NCBI GenBank assembly: GCA_003342815.1
Contig: PTEX01000015.1
Location: 5,387,151-5,451,150, forward strand
Origin: Eudromia elegans
Taxonomy: Eukaryota; Chordata; Aves; Tinamiformes; Tinamidae
Reading direction: 5' to 3'
DNA: 64,000 nt
A program made the translations under genes and the position numbers. Each line of letters opens with the position of its first letter. Within the stretch, counting starts at the first letter, position 1. The notes beneath the pieces were generated by a model. It worked only from the letters and a program-made list of their open reading frames with translations, was not told the DNA's origin and did no database searches. This document shows, in pieces, positions 11,801-25,045 of this stretch.

Positions 11801-14265
11801 TAGGCTGAAGTTCAGCCTTTAAATTCCCTCTCAGTCTCATTTCTCTCCTCCTTTTCCTCCCCTTTGCCCACTGCAGCTTCCTTTATTCCACCCGCAGCTA
11901 CCTGCTTCTCCAGGCAACATTCCCAGCAAAGCAACCTGATCCAGCCAGGAGCTCACACAAGAACATCCAAACTCCAATCTGTTCAGGTAAAACCCATAGC
12001 TGGCCGTAACAGGAGAGCAACAGGAGAGCTGCTCGCACACTCAGGAGCAGTCGGCACACACAGCACAATGTGGGCAGGCCCCACTAAGAAAATCAGCTGA
12101 AGGCATTTGGTACTTGCTGTCACACCTGGAATATATTTTACAAGGCTGTGCCTTAACACTTGATTATAGCATGTCCTCTATGAGGGCAGCAAAGGAACAA
12201 AATAGCAACCCTCAGGCTGGTATGTTCCAGAACAACTTGAAATCACTTGCTACCTGTAGTACAACTTTCATTTCAGTAAACTACAAAAGTGGAGCAAGAG
12301 CCCAGGCTTCTAATCTACCCTCTTCTTTCTGAAGACCAAGTTTAGGTTGGATTATATAAAGTCGGATTTTAAAACATGGAAATAAATTTGAAAACTTTCA
12401 GCTGAATCTAGCCCTCTCAGATGCTCAAGCTGTTGGGACACCAGGACCTTAGAAGTGGCCCCTCTAGGGAGGTACCTGAAGGTACATGGCTTCTTTGAGG
12501 CCACAGCATGCTCTTGGTGACTATAAAAATAAAATGGCTACATAAAGGGACTGTAAAAATAAAAAGCTTTTGCCAAAACATCTACCCGGAAGTTATTTAT
12601 TGCATGGTTAAGTTGAATGCTTGGTGTCCTCAGGCTCCTTGGTCAACTATCCACTAAAGAAATCAGTTTCTTGCATAGTAATTCAACATGTTTGCCACGA
12701 AAGTTGGCAGCCTGCAAACCAATTCAGCTTACCTTGTCCTTCTCAGGCCTTGATCAAACAAGCTCAAGATTTAAACAAGTGCTGGCAAACAAGTGAAATC
12801 TGTTTTGTTTTGGTTTTAATTGCATAAAGATTAATAAAGCATAATTGCTACAAGACAAGCAACTGCAAGTATCACACTGCATAGAAATCCTATCAGCATC
12901 TTTGCTCTTGTTTTTTTTTAATCTGAAGTGGTAAAACCCTGCCCACCCAGCAGTGGACATGCATTGGCAGAGCTGATATGCACATATATGTGTCCTGACA
13001 ATCTCTCAGGTCATAAGAACCTGCACCAGGTCTGCTGATCCCCTTCACCAGGCAGTCAAATCACATCTTGACACTGGTAATGCTTTTTGCCACAAACCCT
13101 TCAGGGAACAAGCCTTCCTCTGAGGTTCTTTAAAGCAAGACATCAAGACAGCTATACAGCTTATCCGAGCAGAGGAGCCCATAGAAGACATATGGGTTAA
13201 GAAACACACTTTCAGGCAGTTTGTACATGCCAACTTTATGTCGGATGCATGGTTTACATCTAGCTAGACTCAGCTTGAGAAGGCTGTAGCGAGTACTTGG
13301 CCTCTGTGGCGTATGCTCTTGCTCATCTGTATCTCCTACCCACACAGCGTAGGTCTTAGGGCAGCCCAGCTCTACCTCAGAAGGCCAGCCCTAGCACCAG
13401 CTCCCCAGCAGCACTGCCACGGATGCAGCACCCCTCCATGATCGGGCATCTCTCACCTGGGAACAGCCGTGTTGTTCTCTCCACAGCATCAAGCAGCATA
13501 GATCACCCGGTCTTTCAGAGGCCCAGGATCTTGCCTGTCACCTATGCGACTGCATCAGGGGGACACTTGAGGCATCCCATGCCAGGAGCAGTTTGCCTGC
13601 TCCCTGCCCACGTCACTCACCACACCGAGTAATCAGACGGCAGCACAGGCTGTCCCCACAGCTCCAGGCTAACACAGACCAAAGGCTGATACTGGCAAAG
13701 TGACCTCAAAAATCACATTCTGCCAGGGCTGAAAATCAGTCACACACCAAATGTGGGGCTTGAATCGCTCTGCCCTGCTCTTCATCCCACGGAAGGGGCA
13801 GGAAGTGCAAGAGGGCACTCAGGGAATAACCCAGGAGCGATCCACAGTTAAGACAACTGCATTGAATGGCTTGTTTTTATATAATGCAGTTAATGCACCT
13901 TGCTTTAAAATAATACAACCACCGAAGTTTCCATTATATTAATAAGTATTTGAGATTTTACCTGATTGATTTGTCCTTGAATGACTTTTAATGCTGCTTG
14001 AGCTGCGTAAATCTTGTTAAGAGACATTTGCTCTTGCTGCAAGTCAGACTAAGACAGTAAATGAAATGAAGTGGTTGGCCTACAGAGATACTGTGTCACA
14101 TGAATCAGCAGGCAGTCATAAAATCCTAATCACTCCAAAAGAGGAAAATGGAGAAAAAAATAAAAGGGTCAAGGAAGCTTGTCCAGAGATAACTGCTCAC
14201 AAAGTTTTGGCTTTTAAGGGTTTCTAGGTCTAAGAAGAGTCTGAGCATATCCCCCCTAGGGGGAT
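5851..14265 (-). other. TPD52: TPD52 intron 1, distal part
   Basis: Intronic sequence between the two alternative first exons. It has a poly-A stretch at about 5945-5958, a G run near 6222-6230 and a poly-C run ending in one undetermined base (6595-6613). No coding exon or recognisable mobile element was found. Confidence 0.7.
6595..6613. repeat. Poly-C run ending in one N
   Basis: Eighteen consecutive C followed by an N at 6613. The unresolved base marks uncertain homopolymer length in the assembly. Confidence 0.95.
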
Positions 14266-14266
14266 A

Positions 14267-14372
14267 CAGAGAGAGCACGCACAAGAGAGAGAGCGCGTGC
14301 ACGAGAGAGAGAGAGAGAGAGAGAGAGTGTATATATATATATATATACATATACACACACACTCTCTCTATA
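14267..14372. repeat. Compound GA / TA / CA microsatellite
   Basis: An interrupted purine GA tract (main run 14303-14327) is followed by an alternating TA run, then ca repeats and a short ct run. It creates an artefactual open frame on the minus strand. Confidence 0.95.
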
Positions 14373-16300
14373 TTGGACTCCAGACAGGAGACACCGCTTT
14401 CACCTCTGGATGACATGACAGACAATCTGTATTTGCTTTCTCAGGGCCTACACAGGAAGTTCTTTCAGATTGAAAGAGTACTGACTTCAAACCTCAAGAT
14501 TTCAGTGCAGCATTAATATATTTACTTATGCATGATCTAGTTCTGTCCATCCAAACTATCCCAAACACACAAACAAAAAGTTTTCCCAAAATCAACATGC
14601 TTGAAAAGCAGAACCTCAGTCTCCTTATTTATATTTCAGAGAAGCAATTATAAAGTTCATTTTACTAAAACACAGTGATATAAAGGGGAGCGAGCAGGTA
14701 ACACCTGGAAAGATAGGTCTACATGAACAGAGTTAGGCAGACGTTTCTCCTGAATCTGGTAATTGGTAATGTGGTAGAAACCACGGGATGGTGCCAAGAA
14801 GACTAACGGGCAAGAGTGCAAACAAAGTGTTTTCTAGGGAAACTGAGCTTCAGCTCAAGGTTTAGGGAGAGAATTTAAAGGGGAATTTAAAGTGAAAAGA
14901 AATAAAACAAATAAGAATAAGAATAAAAGAATACACATGCACAAACACTCAACCCCCTGCTCACTAGCAGTGGGTCCAGAACTGCACTGCAGCATTTCTG
15001 CAAGTTGACACCTCGCACTCTTAGAACTGGAAGAAAATATGACTGCAAACCCTAAGGAATAAAGCTTTAGTTTAGTGTTAATTCAAGCCCAAATTCAGCA
15101 TCATCCCCTATCACACAAGCTCACACATCCCCTGTCCAATGACACAACTGCAAAAGGAAGCTCTTGGTCCCTCTAAGGGCCAGTCATGCTCCAGTCCGAG
15201 TGACCCGTTCTCCTGAATGGATTAGCCTGGTAAACTTTTCTACCTCTCCGCTTGAGCAGGTGGTCCAGCTGGCACCCAGCAGGTTAGCGTTACATCACAT
15301 CTGGCCTTCCCATCAGGGCATAGGCTTCTCGGAATAACTGAGGGCTCTAATAGCGATTAATTATGCAATTCACAGTTTTTCCCTCACTGCTAGATACAAA
15401 ACAGATCAGGATATCAAAGAAGGGACAGCCCAAGCACTTGCATGCTGGTTGCTCACAGCTGTCAGTCCTCAAGGGTGCACTTTAACTACTGAACTGTGAT
15501 ACAGCTTTAATAATAAGGAGCCATGACACCTGTCAGAAGTGTTATTGCCACCAACTTGCATGATGTGAAAACAGAGCCCGTAGCGACACTGCTCATAGGC
15601 TCGGCAGTATCCCAAGGACATGATATTACTAACAATCTCGTCCTCAAGCCAAGGGAAATACAGGATGAATTTAGCATCAAAGTCCTGAAACAGACAGACT
15701 ACAAAAGTTGGATTATTTTACTTGACAGTTGCTTTACTCTCAGTTTATTGGTTCTTCCTCCTCAAGAGTTCAGAACATTGTACAGGTTCTACTAGACGGC
15801 ATGCTCATCTCCCTTTGACTTCTCTATTGCACCCCTCTTCCCATTGCATTTTTTGCTGTTGCTTTTTGTTTGTTCTCAGAATTAGAAGTAGCAGTTCTTC
15901 CCATTCACACTTTCTCTCTCGGATAGAGAGTGCTTTGTCATTGGGATGGGGGGGAGGACGTTTCTGTGATCTGTCAAGATGAAGCTTGTTCTGGAACTGC
16001 AGACAAGGAGCAAGCACATTAAAGACTTCACACAGCAGCAAGCCAGAGCGCAGTGAAAAATGATTGCGAGTTTGCTCTAGCAACCATCTCTCCTGTCTTT
16101 TACCATGAGAGTAAATACTTCATTTACCGCTCCAGGAAGCATTCAAAGTGGTGCTCTGCAAATTCCACTTACATTCAAGTTGCTTTTCTTCTTGTACAAT
16201 GTCAAAAAGCCTTTCATGACAAAAAAAAAGGAAAAATACCTGCTCACGACAGACACACAAGCCAGCTGAGACTACTCTGCTCCAGAACATCAATGCCACC
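14373..16300 (-). other. TPD52: TPD52 intron 1, middle part
   Basis: AT-leaning intronic DNA with no exon, RNA gene or mobile element that I can recognise. Confidence 0.65.
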
Positions 16301-19300
16301 CGCTCGCATTGGCTACTATTTAGAAAGATGCGGGACCTGATTCTTCCCTGCCCGCTGCTGCCCCGCTCAGCTACAGCACCCACGCAGGGCTGCCTTCCTC
16401 GCGGGCAGCTACAAAAGCGAGACGCCACCAACACCAACACCTGCTTTTGTAAGGGCGGGATGAGCTTTCCAACGAGAAATTCAAACAGGGCCCTGATCTG
16501 CACTAGCCACCTTGTCCGTTTAGCCTTTCAGGCAGCCCGCAGCACAGAAGCCCGCGCCTTGAGCGGCCTACGCAGAGACGCTCTGGTCGAGAGGCTCCCG
16601 AGCGTCACTTCCACTTTCAGAGCACTTGCAGCACTTACAGGCAAGCTGCCGAGCTGTCGCAAGCAGGGGTTCACAGCCACGGACATGCAGCGAGGCCCGC
16701 GGCAGCAACGGCGCCGCCGTACACACACGGGCAGAGCCCTGCGGAGGGGATTCCTCACGGGAAGCCCTTCCGCAGGGCCCGGCCACAGGCAGCTTGTGCA
16801 GCGGCGTTCCAGCCAGCAACGCCCTGCAACACCAGCACTTTGTCCGGCAGCTCCTACAAGCCCCCTGAGCCTCCGCGGCGCTTCTCCAACGCTAGGAAGT
16901 GCAGCTAAGCAGACACTGTGTGAACGCTACCACCGGCTACGGGAACCGAGCGGCAGAGGACGCGATCGCAGGGAGATGCTTCGCTCTGAAGGGATGATGC
17001 ACTGCAACACTCGGCTCTGCCTCGGACACCAAATACTCAGGGATTCCTCAAAAAAAAAATTCCAGAAAGACCCTAACACAGGAAGGACCATCAACCATCA
17101 CACAGGCTTTCCTGCAGCCCCGGCAGCGCCTCATGATCTTTATGTAAAGCTCAAATAACAATTCACAACACACTGACAGACCCCACCACCGCACCCCAGC
17201 ATTTTACAGACTTTTATAAAGAGGTAATACTGAAGATTGATTCTGAGGGGAAAAAAAGAAATAAAGAAGTCCAAATTGTAGCAGGGATGTCTCCTACGAG
17301 TCTTTAGCGGAGGTTGAAAGCAGGTGCTCAGGAGACATCTTTACTACGGTTAAGAATTGATGTACTGAAGAACAGCTCAGCAAAGTCTTCTCTCCCCAAA
17401 TCACAGCCCCAGCTGGACGGCGCAGAGCAGGATTTCAGGGCCACGCTACGAAATCCCAAAGCCAAGCTGAAGGCAGAGGGGCTCAGGGGCCCCTCCTGCC
17501 AGGCCTGGGTCATCCCTTCCCGAGCATGCCGGGGCCGTGGGTGACATCCATGTGCAGGGGCTGGCGGGGAGGACCACGAGCGGGGCCTAGGACTGGGTTG
17601 AGCACTGGGGCGAGCAGGAAGCTGGATCTGACCAGCGACTCAAGGCTGCCTCTTACATGACGGGCAGACAAGCGGGTCCCGAGGGGGCCGCGCGGCTCCC
17701 AGGCTGTCACCTCAGCTCAATGCGTGGCCCTCGGGGGCTGTCAGAACAGTCGTCCCAAGCATGGCAGCTGCAGCGAGCCCTGTTCCCCCGAGCCAGGGAA
17801 CCGGCCCCAAGGCACCGCCAGCCACAGCGACGCGGATCACTAGTCGGTCTGCGGGCTCAGGAGGGAGAGAAGTGGCCACAGCTCCCTGCCGGCTGCTGCC
17901 GAGGCCACGGCGACAAGGCAGAGAAGAATCTCGGCCATGCAGGTATCAGGGGCCCGTCACAGATGTCACTGGCCCAGCAGCGCCTTCGGCCGGCACTGCA
18001 GCGCAGGACGCAACCGTAATGAACACGGAAAGCACCTGCGCTCTGCAAGCCGCGGCGGGTGCCAAGACTGAGGACCAGGGCTCGCGGGAACAGCACGCTT
18101 TCAAAGAGCAGGTCGAGGGGCTGTCTTGATGCTCAAAACCAAATCCCATTAAAAGAAAAAAAAATGTTTTAGAAATAAAACACAACCCTGCAAGTGGCTC
18201 AGCCAAGGAGACCAACCACACAGTTAAAGAAATCAAGGCTCGCAGCAAAGCACAGCCTGACAAACCAGCCCGGTTCCCTCCCCCAAGCCACAGGGGCACC
18301 TGGCCCCAAGGAAGCCGGTACTCGAACGTGGTCGTTCCCCAGCCCCGCGAGCTGGGCGGCTGCTCCCGGCGCTCAGCAGCTCTCCGAGCCTCTCCAGGCA
18401 CCACGGGGCACAGGCTGGAGCGGTGCTATGGAAACAGCCCACGGCGGCTCCAGCCGTTCACGCACTGAAGCCTCTCTGCGTTCAGACACAAACCGAGCCT
18501 CGTAAACAGTGATCAAGGAGCACAGGGCAATTAAGAGTGATTAATTTGGGGCTGGGGAATCCTCGCGGCTTCCTCTTCCAGCCTGCTCCTCGATGCTCCT
18601 CGGGAAGCCGCAAGACGCAGGCAACGTATAGGATTTTGCTGAAGGCTTCTATGGAACAGCGACCGGAGAGCAAGGCACATCCAGCCAGCACAGGCTGTAC
18701 CCCTTTCACACCTCAGCCTTTCTTTTGGGTTGGAATCATGTTTCCTCATGGGAAGACAGCTTCTTTCAAGATGCCTTAGGTCCTCTGACAACTCCACTCA
18801 GAGGAAGGAGGAAGCAGGGAACATGCTCTGTTGGATGCAGGGGACCAGAAGCAGCAAGTCCAGGGTAAGGGCCTTTTCCCAAGGCGGCCTCGCCTGCCTG
18901 CAGCCCCAGAAACACAGACTCACACGCGCATTTCTGCAGGCCAGGCTGCTGCAGAGCACAGCAGCGAGGATCAGGGAGCTGCGGCTCTACCGGGGGGACG
19001 TCGGGCTTTCCTTCTGAATTCTGCTATCTGTATCAAGGTAATCCACACTTCCTGAAACCATGATATGACACACTATGGCAGGGAGTAGCTAACGAGAGGG
19101 ATGGGGAGGGTTGGGTTTTGCTCAGTTCAGGACTCCTGCCCTCGGTTTAATTAAGGCACTTTAGAAGATGGGCAAGCAGAGCCGAGCAGACTGGAGCAAA
19201 ATCCCCAGGGCACACCGCTCAAACAGAGAGCTTTGCCACGCCAGAGAACGCCCGAGAAGCGCCATGCGCACGCTCCTCTCCCAACATCCCCAAGCTTTCT

Positions 19301-22300
19301 CTTGCGAACTGGGACCACCACCAGCACGGTCTCTGACGCTAGGGAAAGCGGGTCCCCGGAGATACGGACCCCAGCCCAGGAGGCGCCCCGGCACATCCTC
19401 CCCCGCCTCCAGCGCAGCCTTAGGGCGCTCTGGTGAAACGCGGCTCCTCTCCAGCTGCGGCGGAGGGGGAAGCGCAGCAGGCGGGAGCTGCCCGTGCTGC
19501 CCTTCCCAGCACACACGGCAGGACGCAGCAGCTCCCCAGCCTCCCTGCAACCAGCCAGCACCAGCACCAGGCCACACGCTCCGTGCCACGTGTGCGAGGC
19601 CTCAGCACCGCCGCTGGCCAGGCTCGCTCGGTGCCCGCTCCTCCTGATCCGCCCCAGTATCATTTCACTCGGCGCAGCCGCGATGCTGCTAACCGAACGG
19701 GGCGCTCTGGCTGCTCCATTTCGCTCTTGTTTATCTTCTCACACAGTACAGCCGTGGTTTCGTGACTCCCCCGTGCCAGAGTGGACTAAAGAACCACAGG
19801 GCTGCTGCAATAACAGAGGCCTCAAGTGGTAAAGGCACGTCAGGGAAAACAGTTGAGGAGCACAGGCTTGGTGCGACAAGGGACGTGGTACCGGCTTGAG
19901 GGCGGACACCCCGCAGCTCCTCAGTGCCCGTTAGAGGAGTGTGGGGCTGCAGTGGGACGAGGCTGGTTTGGGGGTAACAAAGCGAGCACACAGACACTGT
20001 GTGCAGTACACCTGGGCGTAACGTGCAGGCCAGTGAAGAAGGGGCAGACATGTAAAAGCATGTTAGCAAACACAGACCACCCCCAATGAACTCCAGACTG
20101 AGGAAGAAGCCGCTGTTGGCATCGTATTTCTCACTATAAAAGACCTCCCAGCGCTGAACACTCACTAACACCCCTGCTTCTGGTGCCCTGCACCAGAACG
20201 ACACTACCAGCTTTAAGGTCCTGAGGAGCAGAACGAAAGTCAAATATAAGTCCAAGAAAAGGGATAGAATCTAAGCACACATATATCAATAGTGGCTATA
20301 TTATCATTAATGAACTCATTATTTCTTTTCACGTAATAATTGCATCTAGTCTAGTAATGATTGCGTTAGAGGATTAAGGTTTCGGTCACACTAACAATAA
20401 ATTCCTGGGTAAGTTTTTACCTATATATTTTATACGCACACACCGCCTACCCTTTCCGTTAGGCGGCAGGCGGCAGCACCGCGCGCACCCACCCGCGCAG
20501 CGCACCCACCCGCGCAGCGCACCCACCCGCGCAGCGCACCCACCCGCGCAGCGCACCCACCCGCGCAGCGCACCCACNCGCGCAGCGCACCCACCCGCGC
20601 AGCGCACCCACCCGCGCAGCGCACCCACCCGCGCAGCGCACCCACCCGCGCAGCGCACCCACCCGCGCAGCGCTCCCGGGCAGCCAGCGTGCTCCTGGCT
20701 GAGCTCCCCAGCCTCTCCGAGGGGAACCGTCGACCCAGCACCCTTCTGTGCCGCTGCCAGCCATACGGGTGTGCACAAGGAGCCTGCAGCAGGCACTGGC
20801 TCCCCCACGACTCCTCTGCACTGCCTGCACAGACACTCAGCTCCCCGACACGGGGCGGAGGGGAAGGAAGGAGAGGAGAAGATATTTAATCCTTTGGAGA
20901 GAAAGTTGGGGGTAGCTTGTCTGCTGCTGTAGACCCTGGAAGAATACAGAAAGCTGGCATGGAAAGTGCGGCCTCGAATCAGAGCTTTTTAGATAAAGCC
21001 CCCCAGCCTCGCTGCCTAACACACACACACAAAATACAAGCGGCTTTGAAGATGCTCGCTGCCATTAACACGAGGGAAAGTTGTCCTGCCAGAGCCTAAA
21101 ATTGAGGCTGACACAGAGTGACGGGTCTGGCTGAACAACAGCATTTCAGCCCAGCGCTTAATCTCCCTCAACGACGGCTCTCCCTTTCAGCCCCGCTTTG
21201 CTGGGCATTTTCCTGCTTTCTCACAGCAGGAGGTTAAAGGACAACAGCACCCCCCTCTTTTGCTCCGTGGATCTAACCGCAAGCCCAAAGCGCCCATCTT
21301 AGAAAGGCTCCAGCAGAAGCAACAACGGAATCAGATGAAGGAAACCAAGGCGGCCTTCTCTTCAAAGCACAAAAGATCCCACATCCATCAGATGTTTGCT
21401 GCACAGCGTTCAGCAACTCAAACTATTGTTCTCTGCTATTAAACTAAGATTAGATTTTTCTTCTTAAAATAAAAGAAGAAGTTCCGTCTCCTTTGAAAGC
21501 TGGTTAATGCAATGTTGGCTTTTCAAGAGTCCCTGCTGCTGTGGAAATAGCACTTTTTAAAGGGAAACTGCCAATAACCTCCATTACCAGTAGAAAGGTG
21601 CAGCGCCCTGAGGAGCCAGGGACCCACAATTTAGCTCACTGGCTGTACTCAGCCCACTCGCAAGTCTGGAGTCTTGGCTTCCGACGAGACTTCTCTATTT
21701 TGCCGAGGGGGCTGGGCCCGCGGCCTGGCTCCTTCCAAACTCGGGCCCGAGGGTGAAACCTCAAACCCAGCGACGCAGCCGGTGCCACAGGAAAAGAGTA
21801 GGGAAGTCCGGCTTAACTCAGCACACTCCTCTCACCCAAGGGGCGCTCGGCGAGGCCCTCAAGCGAGGTCAGCTCATTGCAGGCAGGCAGGGAAGGGGAA
21901 GGCGGCCACGGCCACGGCTTTCCTCCACAGCCTTGCAAGGCACACACCTCAGCTGACAGCCCAAGCTCAACCGTCCCCGCTTTATCCGCCAAGCACTCGG
22001 ATCGAGCCGGGAAAGACACTCGTCCAATACACGCCTGCGCTGCTCAGAAACCACTGCCAAGATAGGATGTTGTTTGCTTTAAGCCAGCAAGGTCAGACAA
22101 AGCCCAACAGGAGCATTGCTGGAGAGGCTGTTCACCCACAGCATTGTTTTCCACAGCATATAATCCCCCGTTCACCAGTATGTCGGGCCCTTTGAGCACA
22201 AGTGCCTAACAATAAAATACTACACCCCCCCCCAACCCAGACAGGTGCATAGATGGGCATTTGCTGAAGAAGAAAGCAGAACTCAAACTATTTCACCGAC

Positions 22301-23260
22301 TTTAATAGTTTTTACAGTTTAACAATACAGAACAGACAAGGCGTGCATTAACTCGATGTCCCTGGGATTTAAAAAGCTCTAAGCAGTTTGCAGCCTGGCC
22401 TTGTGGGAGGATCAAAGGAATCAGATTCATGGCTAAGTTTTCCCTGTCTACCCAGAAAAGTCTCAAAACTTCTTACTTAAAGTAAAAAGTAAAGAAAAAT
22501 TTTACTTACCCTCGCTGAGCAAGGGCTTTGCTTGGTTGTGTAGGTCACAGCATTGGTTATATGGGGCAGGGAAGGGCTACGCAACACTCAAGTCACTGCT
22601 ATGGACACTCAGTTCAGGGAACTAGCTACTCCTTTATAGTTTCAGCAACAGCTGCTTCAATGCCGCCCTTATTTACCTACCACATGTTTGACTTAACAGC
22701 TACACAATAAAAATATTCTTGCCTACCTCTCCTAACAGGAGATAATGAAAACAAACAGAGCAGTACAAAGAGCTGTGCCTTAGTCCAGCAGGACAACGAG
22801 ACCTCCTGTCCTACTGCCAGCAGCAGTTCCTTCTGCATGAAAGCAGCACAGGAGGCCACTTTATGGGCTCGAGAACTGCCAGGTCGAGCTCTTGGAAAGG
22901 AAAGCATTGCGTGCTCTCTCGGAACAACCACGCAAAGTCCATCAGGACGCCCAGCCCCAGCAAAGCCTGCGGATTCCCAAAGACACCGGGCTACATAAAG
23001 GACGAGCTGCTCCACAGCAGGTAGCGCAAAGCCAGAACACCGGCGCAGGTCTGGGCGCAGGCCCGTCATGGGGGAGGCTCCGCCGCTCCCGCCGGGCTGC
23101 TCAGCGTCACCCCGCTGCCTTCTCAGCACTGCGGCAGCGGCCAGGCCAGGCCACGGAGAGCCCCTCGCGACCACGGCCACGTGCAGCACCGGCAGTGCGG
23201 ACGCCACCAAATGGTGCAGATCCAGACACCAGCCCATGAGGCTGCCGAGTCTGCCTCGTT
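16301..23260 (-). other. TPD52: TPD52 intron 1, GC/CpG-rich blocks
   Basis: Several CpG-containing blocks alternate with AT-rich spacers, at roughly 16.33-17.0, 17.4-18.5, 19.15-19.7, 20.46-20.9, 21.6-22.0 and 22.85-23.25 kb. They keep long frames open on both strands (for example 276 codons at 16328-17158 on the plus strand), but those frames are low-complexity Arg/Ala/Pro/Ser-rich and show no domain or conserved motif. They may be alternative promoters or enhancers, or just locally GC-biased intron. Confidence 0.5.
20484..20670. repeat. 17-bp minisatellite, 11 perfect copies
   Basis: The unit cgcacccacccgcgcag repeats head to tail 11 times with no mismatch apart from one N at 20578. Each unit carries three CpGs and, on the minus strand, a GGGTGGG pair. 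A 17-bp period cannot preserve a reading frame, so the open frames across it are repeat artefacts. Confidence 0.97.
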
Positions 23261-24599
23261 AAAGGCTATGTTTTTCTCCAAGGCAAACTGACACAAAGCA
23301 ATGCAGCAGGGGACTCCTCATCTCTGGAGGCTGCTCTGCCCGTTCGGCCCCAACTGGCACTATTGCACTCCCACTGTTGGGGAGCCTCCTGCTCTGTGCT
23401 CACATAGGGCCGGGTAAAAAACAATGTGTCCCGAGCATCATCTGAAGGAAAACAGCCAGATCCAACCATCCCGAAGTGAATATGAAAGCCCTTCCAATGA
23501 AAAGGTGCTCAATGATTCTGAGGCTACTGATACTGGCCAATTTCTCCGTCACTTCTCTCAAGAATGGTCCAGCCAGTGACTGCTTCTTTACTCACATGAA
23601 AGAAAAAAACACTGAGTCATTCCCAACCTCTCAAGAGGAAAGGAAGGCTGAGGGACATCTTAAATACCCCTGGGGGATAAGCCTTTGTAGCTCGGCCACA
23701 GTCTGAACTAGAGTCTAGGTTTTCTTCCCGCCTCCTCTGCAGAACTAGCTTTGCTGCTGAGGAAGCTGTGGTCATAACGATTAAAGACCAAGTGTGACCT
23801 CTGACTCAAACCACTGAATAAACCACCTGGGATGTCCAACCCACGCCCACAGCCAAGGCTATTTTACTGGCAGGATACATTTCAGCAAAGCACGTGGCTT
23901 CCCTGAGTAGCACCATATTGCCAGGCAGAGCTTACAATCCAGCACTCCACTTCAACGCGACTTTGAGGGTAACTTTCAGTACCCCAGAAGCCATTAAGTA
24001 CATAAGCACAAGTGCAGGTTGGCTATGCTAGATTCTGCTCCATAGAACTGGGGCTCTTCACCCAGCCTGAAAGAGAACATACCAAAAACATCTCCAAAAG
24101 CAAGACATGCTCCCAAGGTCAGCACTGGCACCAAAGCTTTTGAGGAGACCCCAAAATTTCCCTCTCATTTTGCGTGAGAAGTTGTCCAAGCTCCAATAAC
24201 TGCAACAGGGAGATTCACCTTTTAACGGATTCCAATCCAAATAAACTGTTCCTGAAATAACTTAGGGACCAATCCTGAAACCACAATAGGCTTTGACGTC
24301 CAATACACAACACTGAACATGGGTGCTTACAAATCTGTTATTCAGGGAATATGTAAACAAATGTCTCTCTTGCTAGAGCTGGGACAACTTGCCCTGATGA
24401 AGTATTTTTTATCTGGGTTACCACCCCCACAACTGGAATCAAAATTCAGGTCGGATTCACAGTTGTGCTGTCTTCTGGCTGCACAGTCCTGCTTGCCACT
24501 CTCCACAAACACTACTTATTGGTATTTAAGGAAAACGCAAAATAAAGCCTTCCTACACTTAAAAAAACCAACTTGGACTAAAACTCGCCAATTTCCCTC
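23261..24599 (-). other. TPD52: TPD52 intron 1, part next to the CpG island
   Basis: Ordinary intronic sequence leading into the CpG island. Nothing recognisable was seen. Confidence 0.65.
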
Positions 24600-24961
24600 T
24601 CCTCTGAAGAGCGGCCAGTGCTCCTCGGGAGGGCTCGCGGCACCTCCCCAGTGCCCCTGGGCACACGCCCAGCTGCCCCGGGAGCACCACCCCGCCCGCC
24701 CCCGCGCAGGGGCACCCAGGGGGCATCCCCACAGGCACAAGGGCGGCCGCCTCCGACCGCGAGCCCGCGAGCCCAGCCGCAGCCCGGGCACCGCCCGCGC
24801 CGCCGGGACGCGCGCTCCGCAGGGCCGGGACCGCGGGGCACGCAGCGCACCCACCCCCGCCCTCCGCCTGCCGCGGGAGCCTCCGCGCCCCGCAGCCCGC
24901 GCGCCTGCCGCAGCCACCGCTCGCAGTCCCCGCGACGGAGCCTGCGGCTGTTGCTCCTCTC

Positions 24962-25000
24962 TATTACTACTATTATTATTATTATTGCTGCTATTATTAT
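24962..25000. repeat. ATT trinucleotide run in the TPD52 promoter intron
   Basis: Imperfect (ATT)n with act and gct interruptions, about 50 bases downstream (minus strand) of the first-exon donor and embedded in very GC-rich DNA. It encodes an Asn/Ser run only if the intron is read through. Confidence 0.85.
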
Positions 25001-25045
25001 CGGTACAAGTTGCTCCGCGGGGCAGGCGCCTCCCGCCGTCCGTAC

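Noticed and set aside
14126..14425. 99-codon minus-strand frame with Ser-Leu and Tyr-Ile runs
   Set aside because: Translation of the GA/TA microsatellite.
16328..17158. 276-codon plus-strand frame with an ATG, inside TPD52 intron 1
   Set aside because: Low-complexity Arg/Ser/Pro composition, no recognised domain, signal or splice context, and several overlapping frames of similar quality. Mentioned only as part of the CpG-block finding.
20386..20836. Repeating Ala-Arg-Val-Gly type proteins in three minus-strand frames
   Set aside because: Produced by the 17-bp minisatellite, which opens all frames alike.
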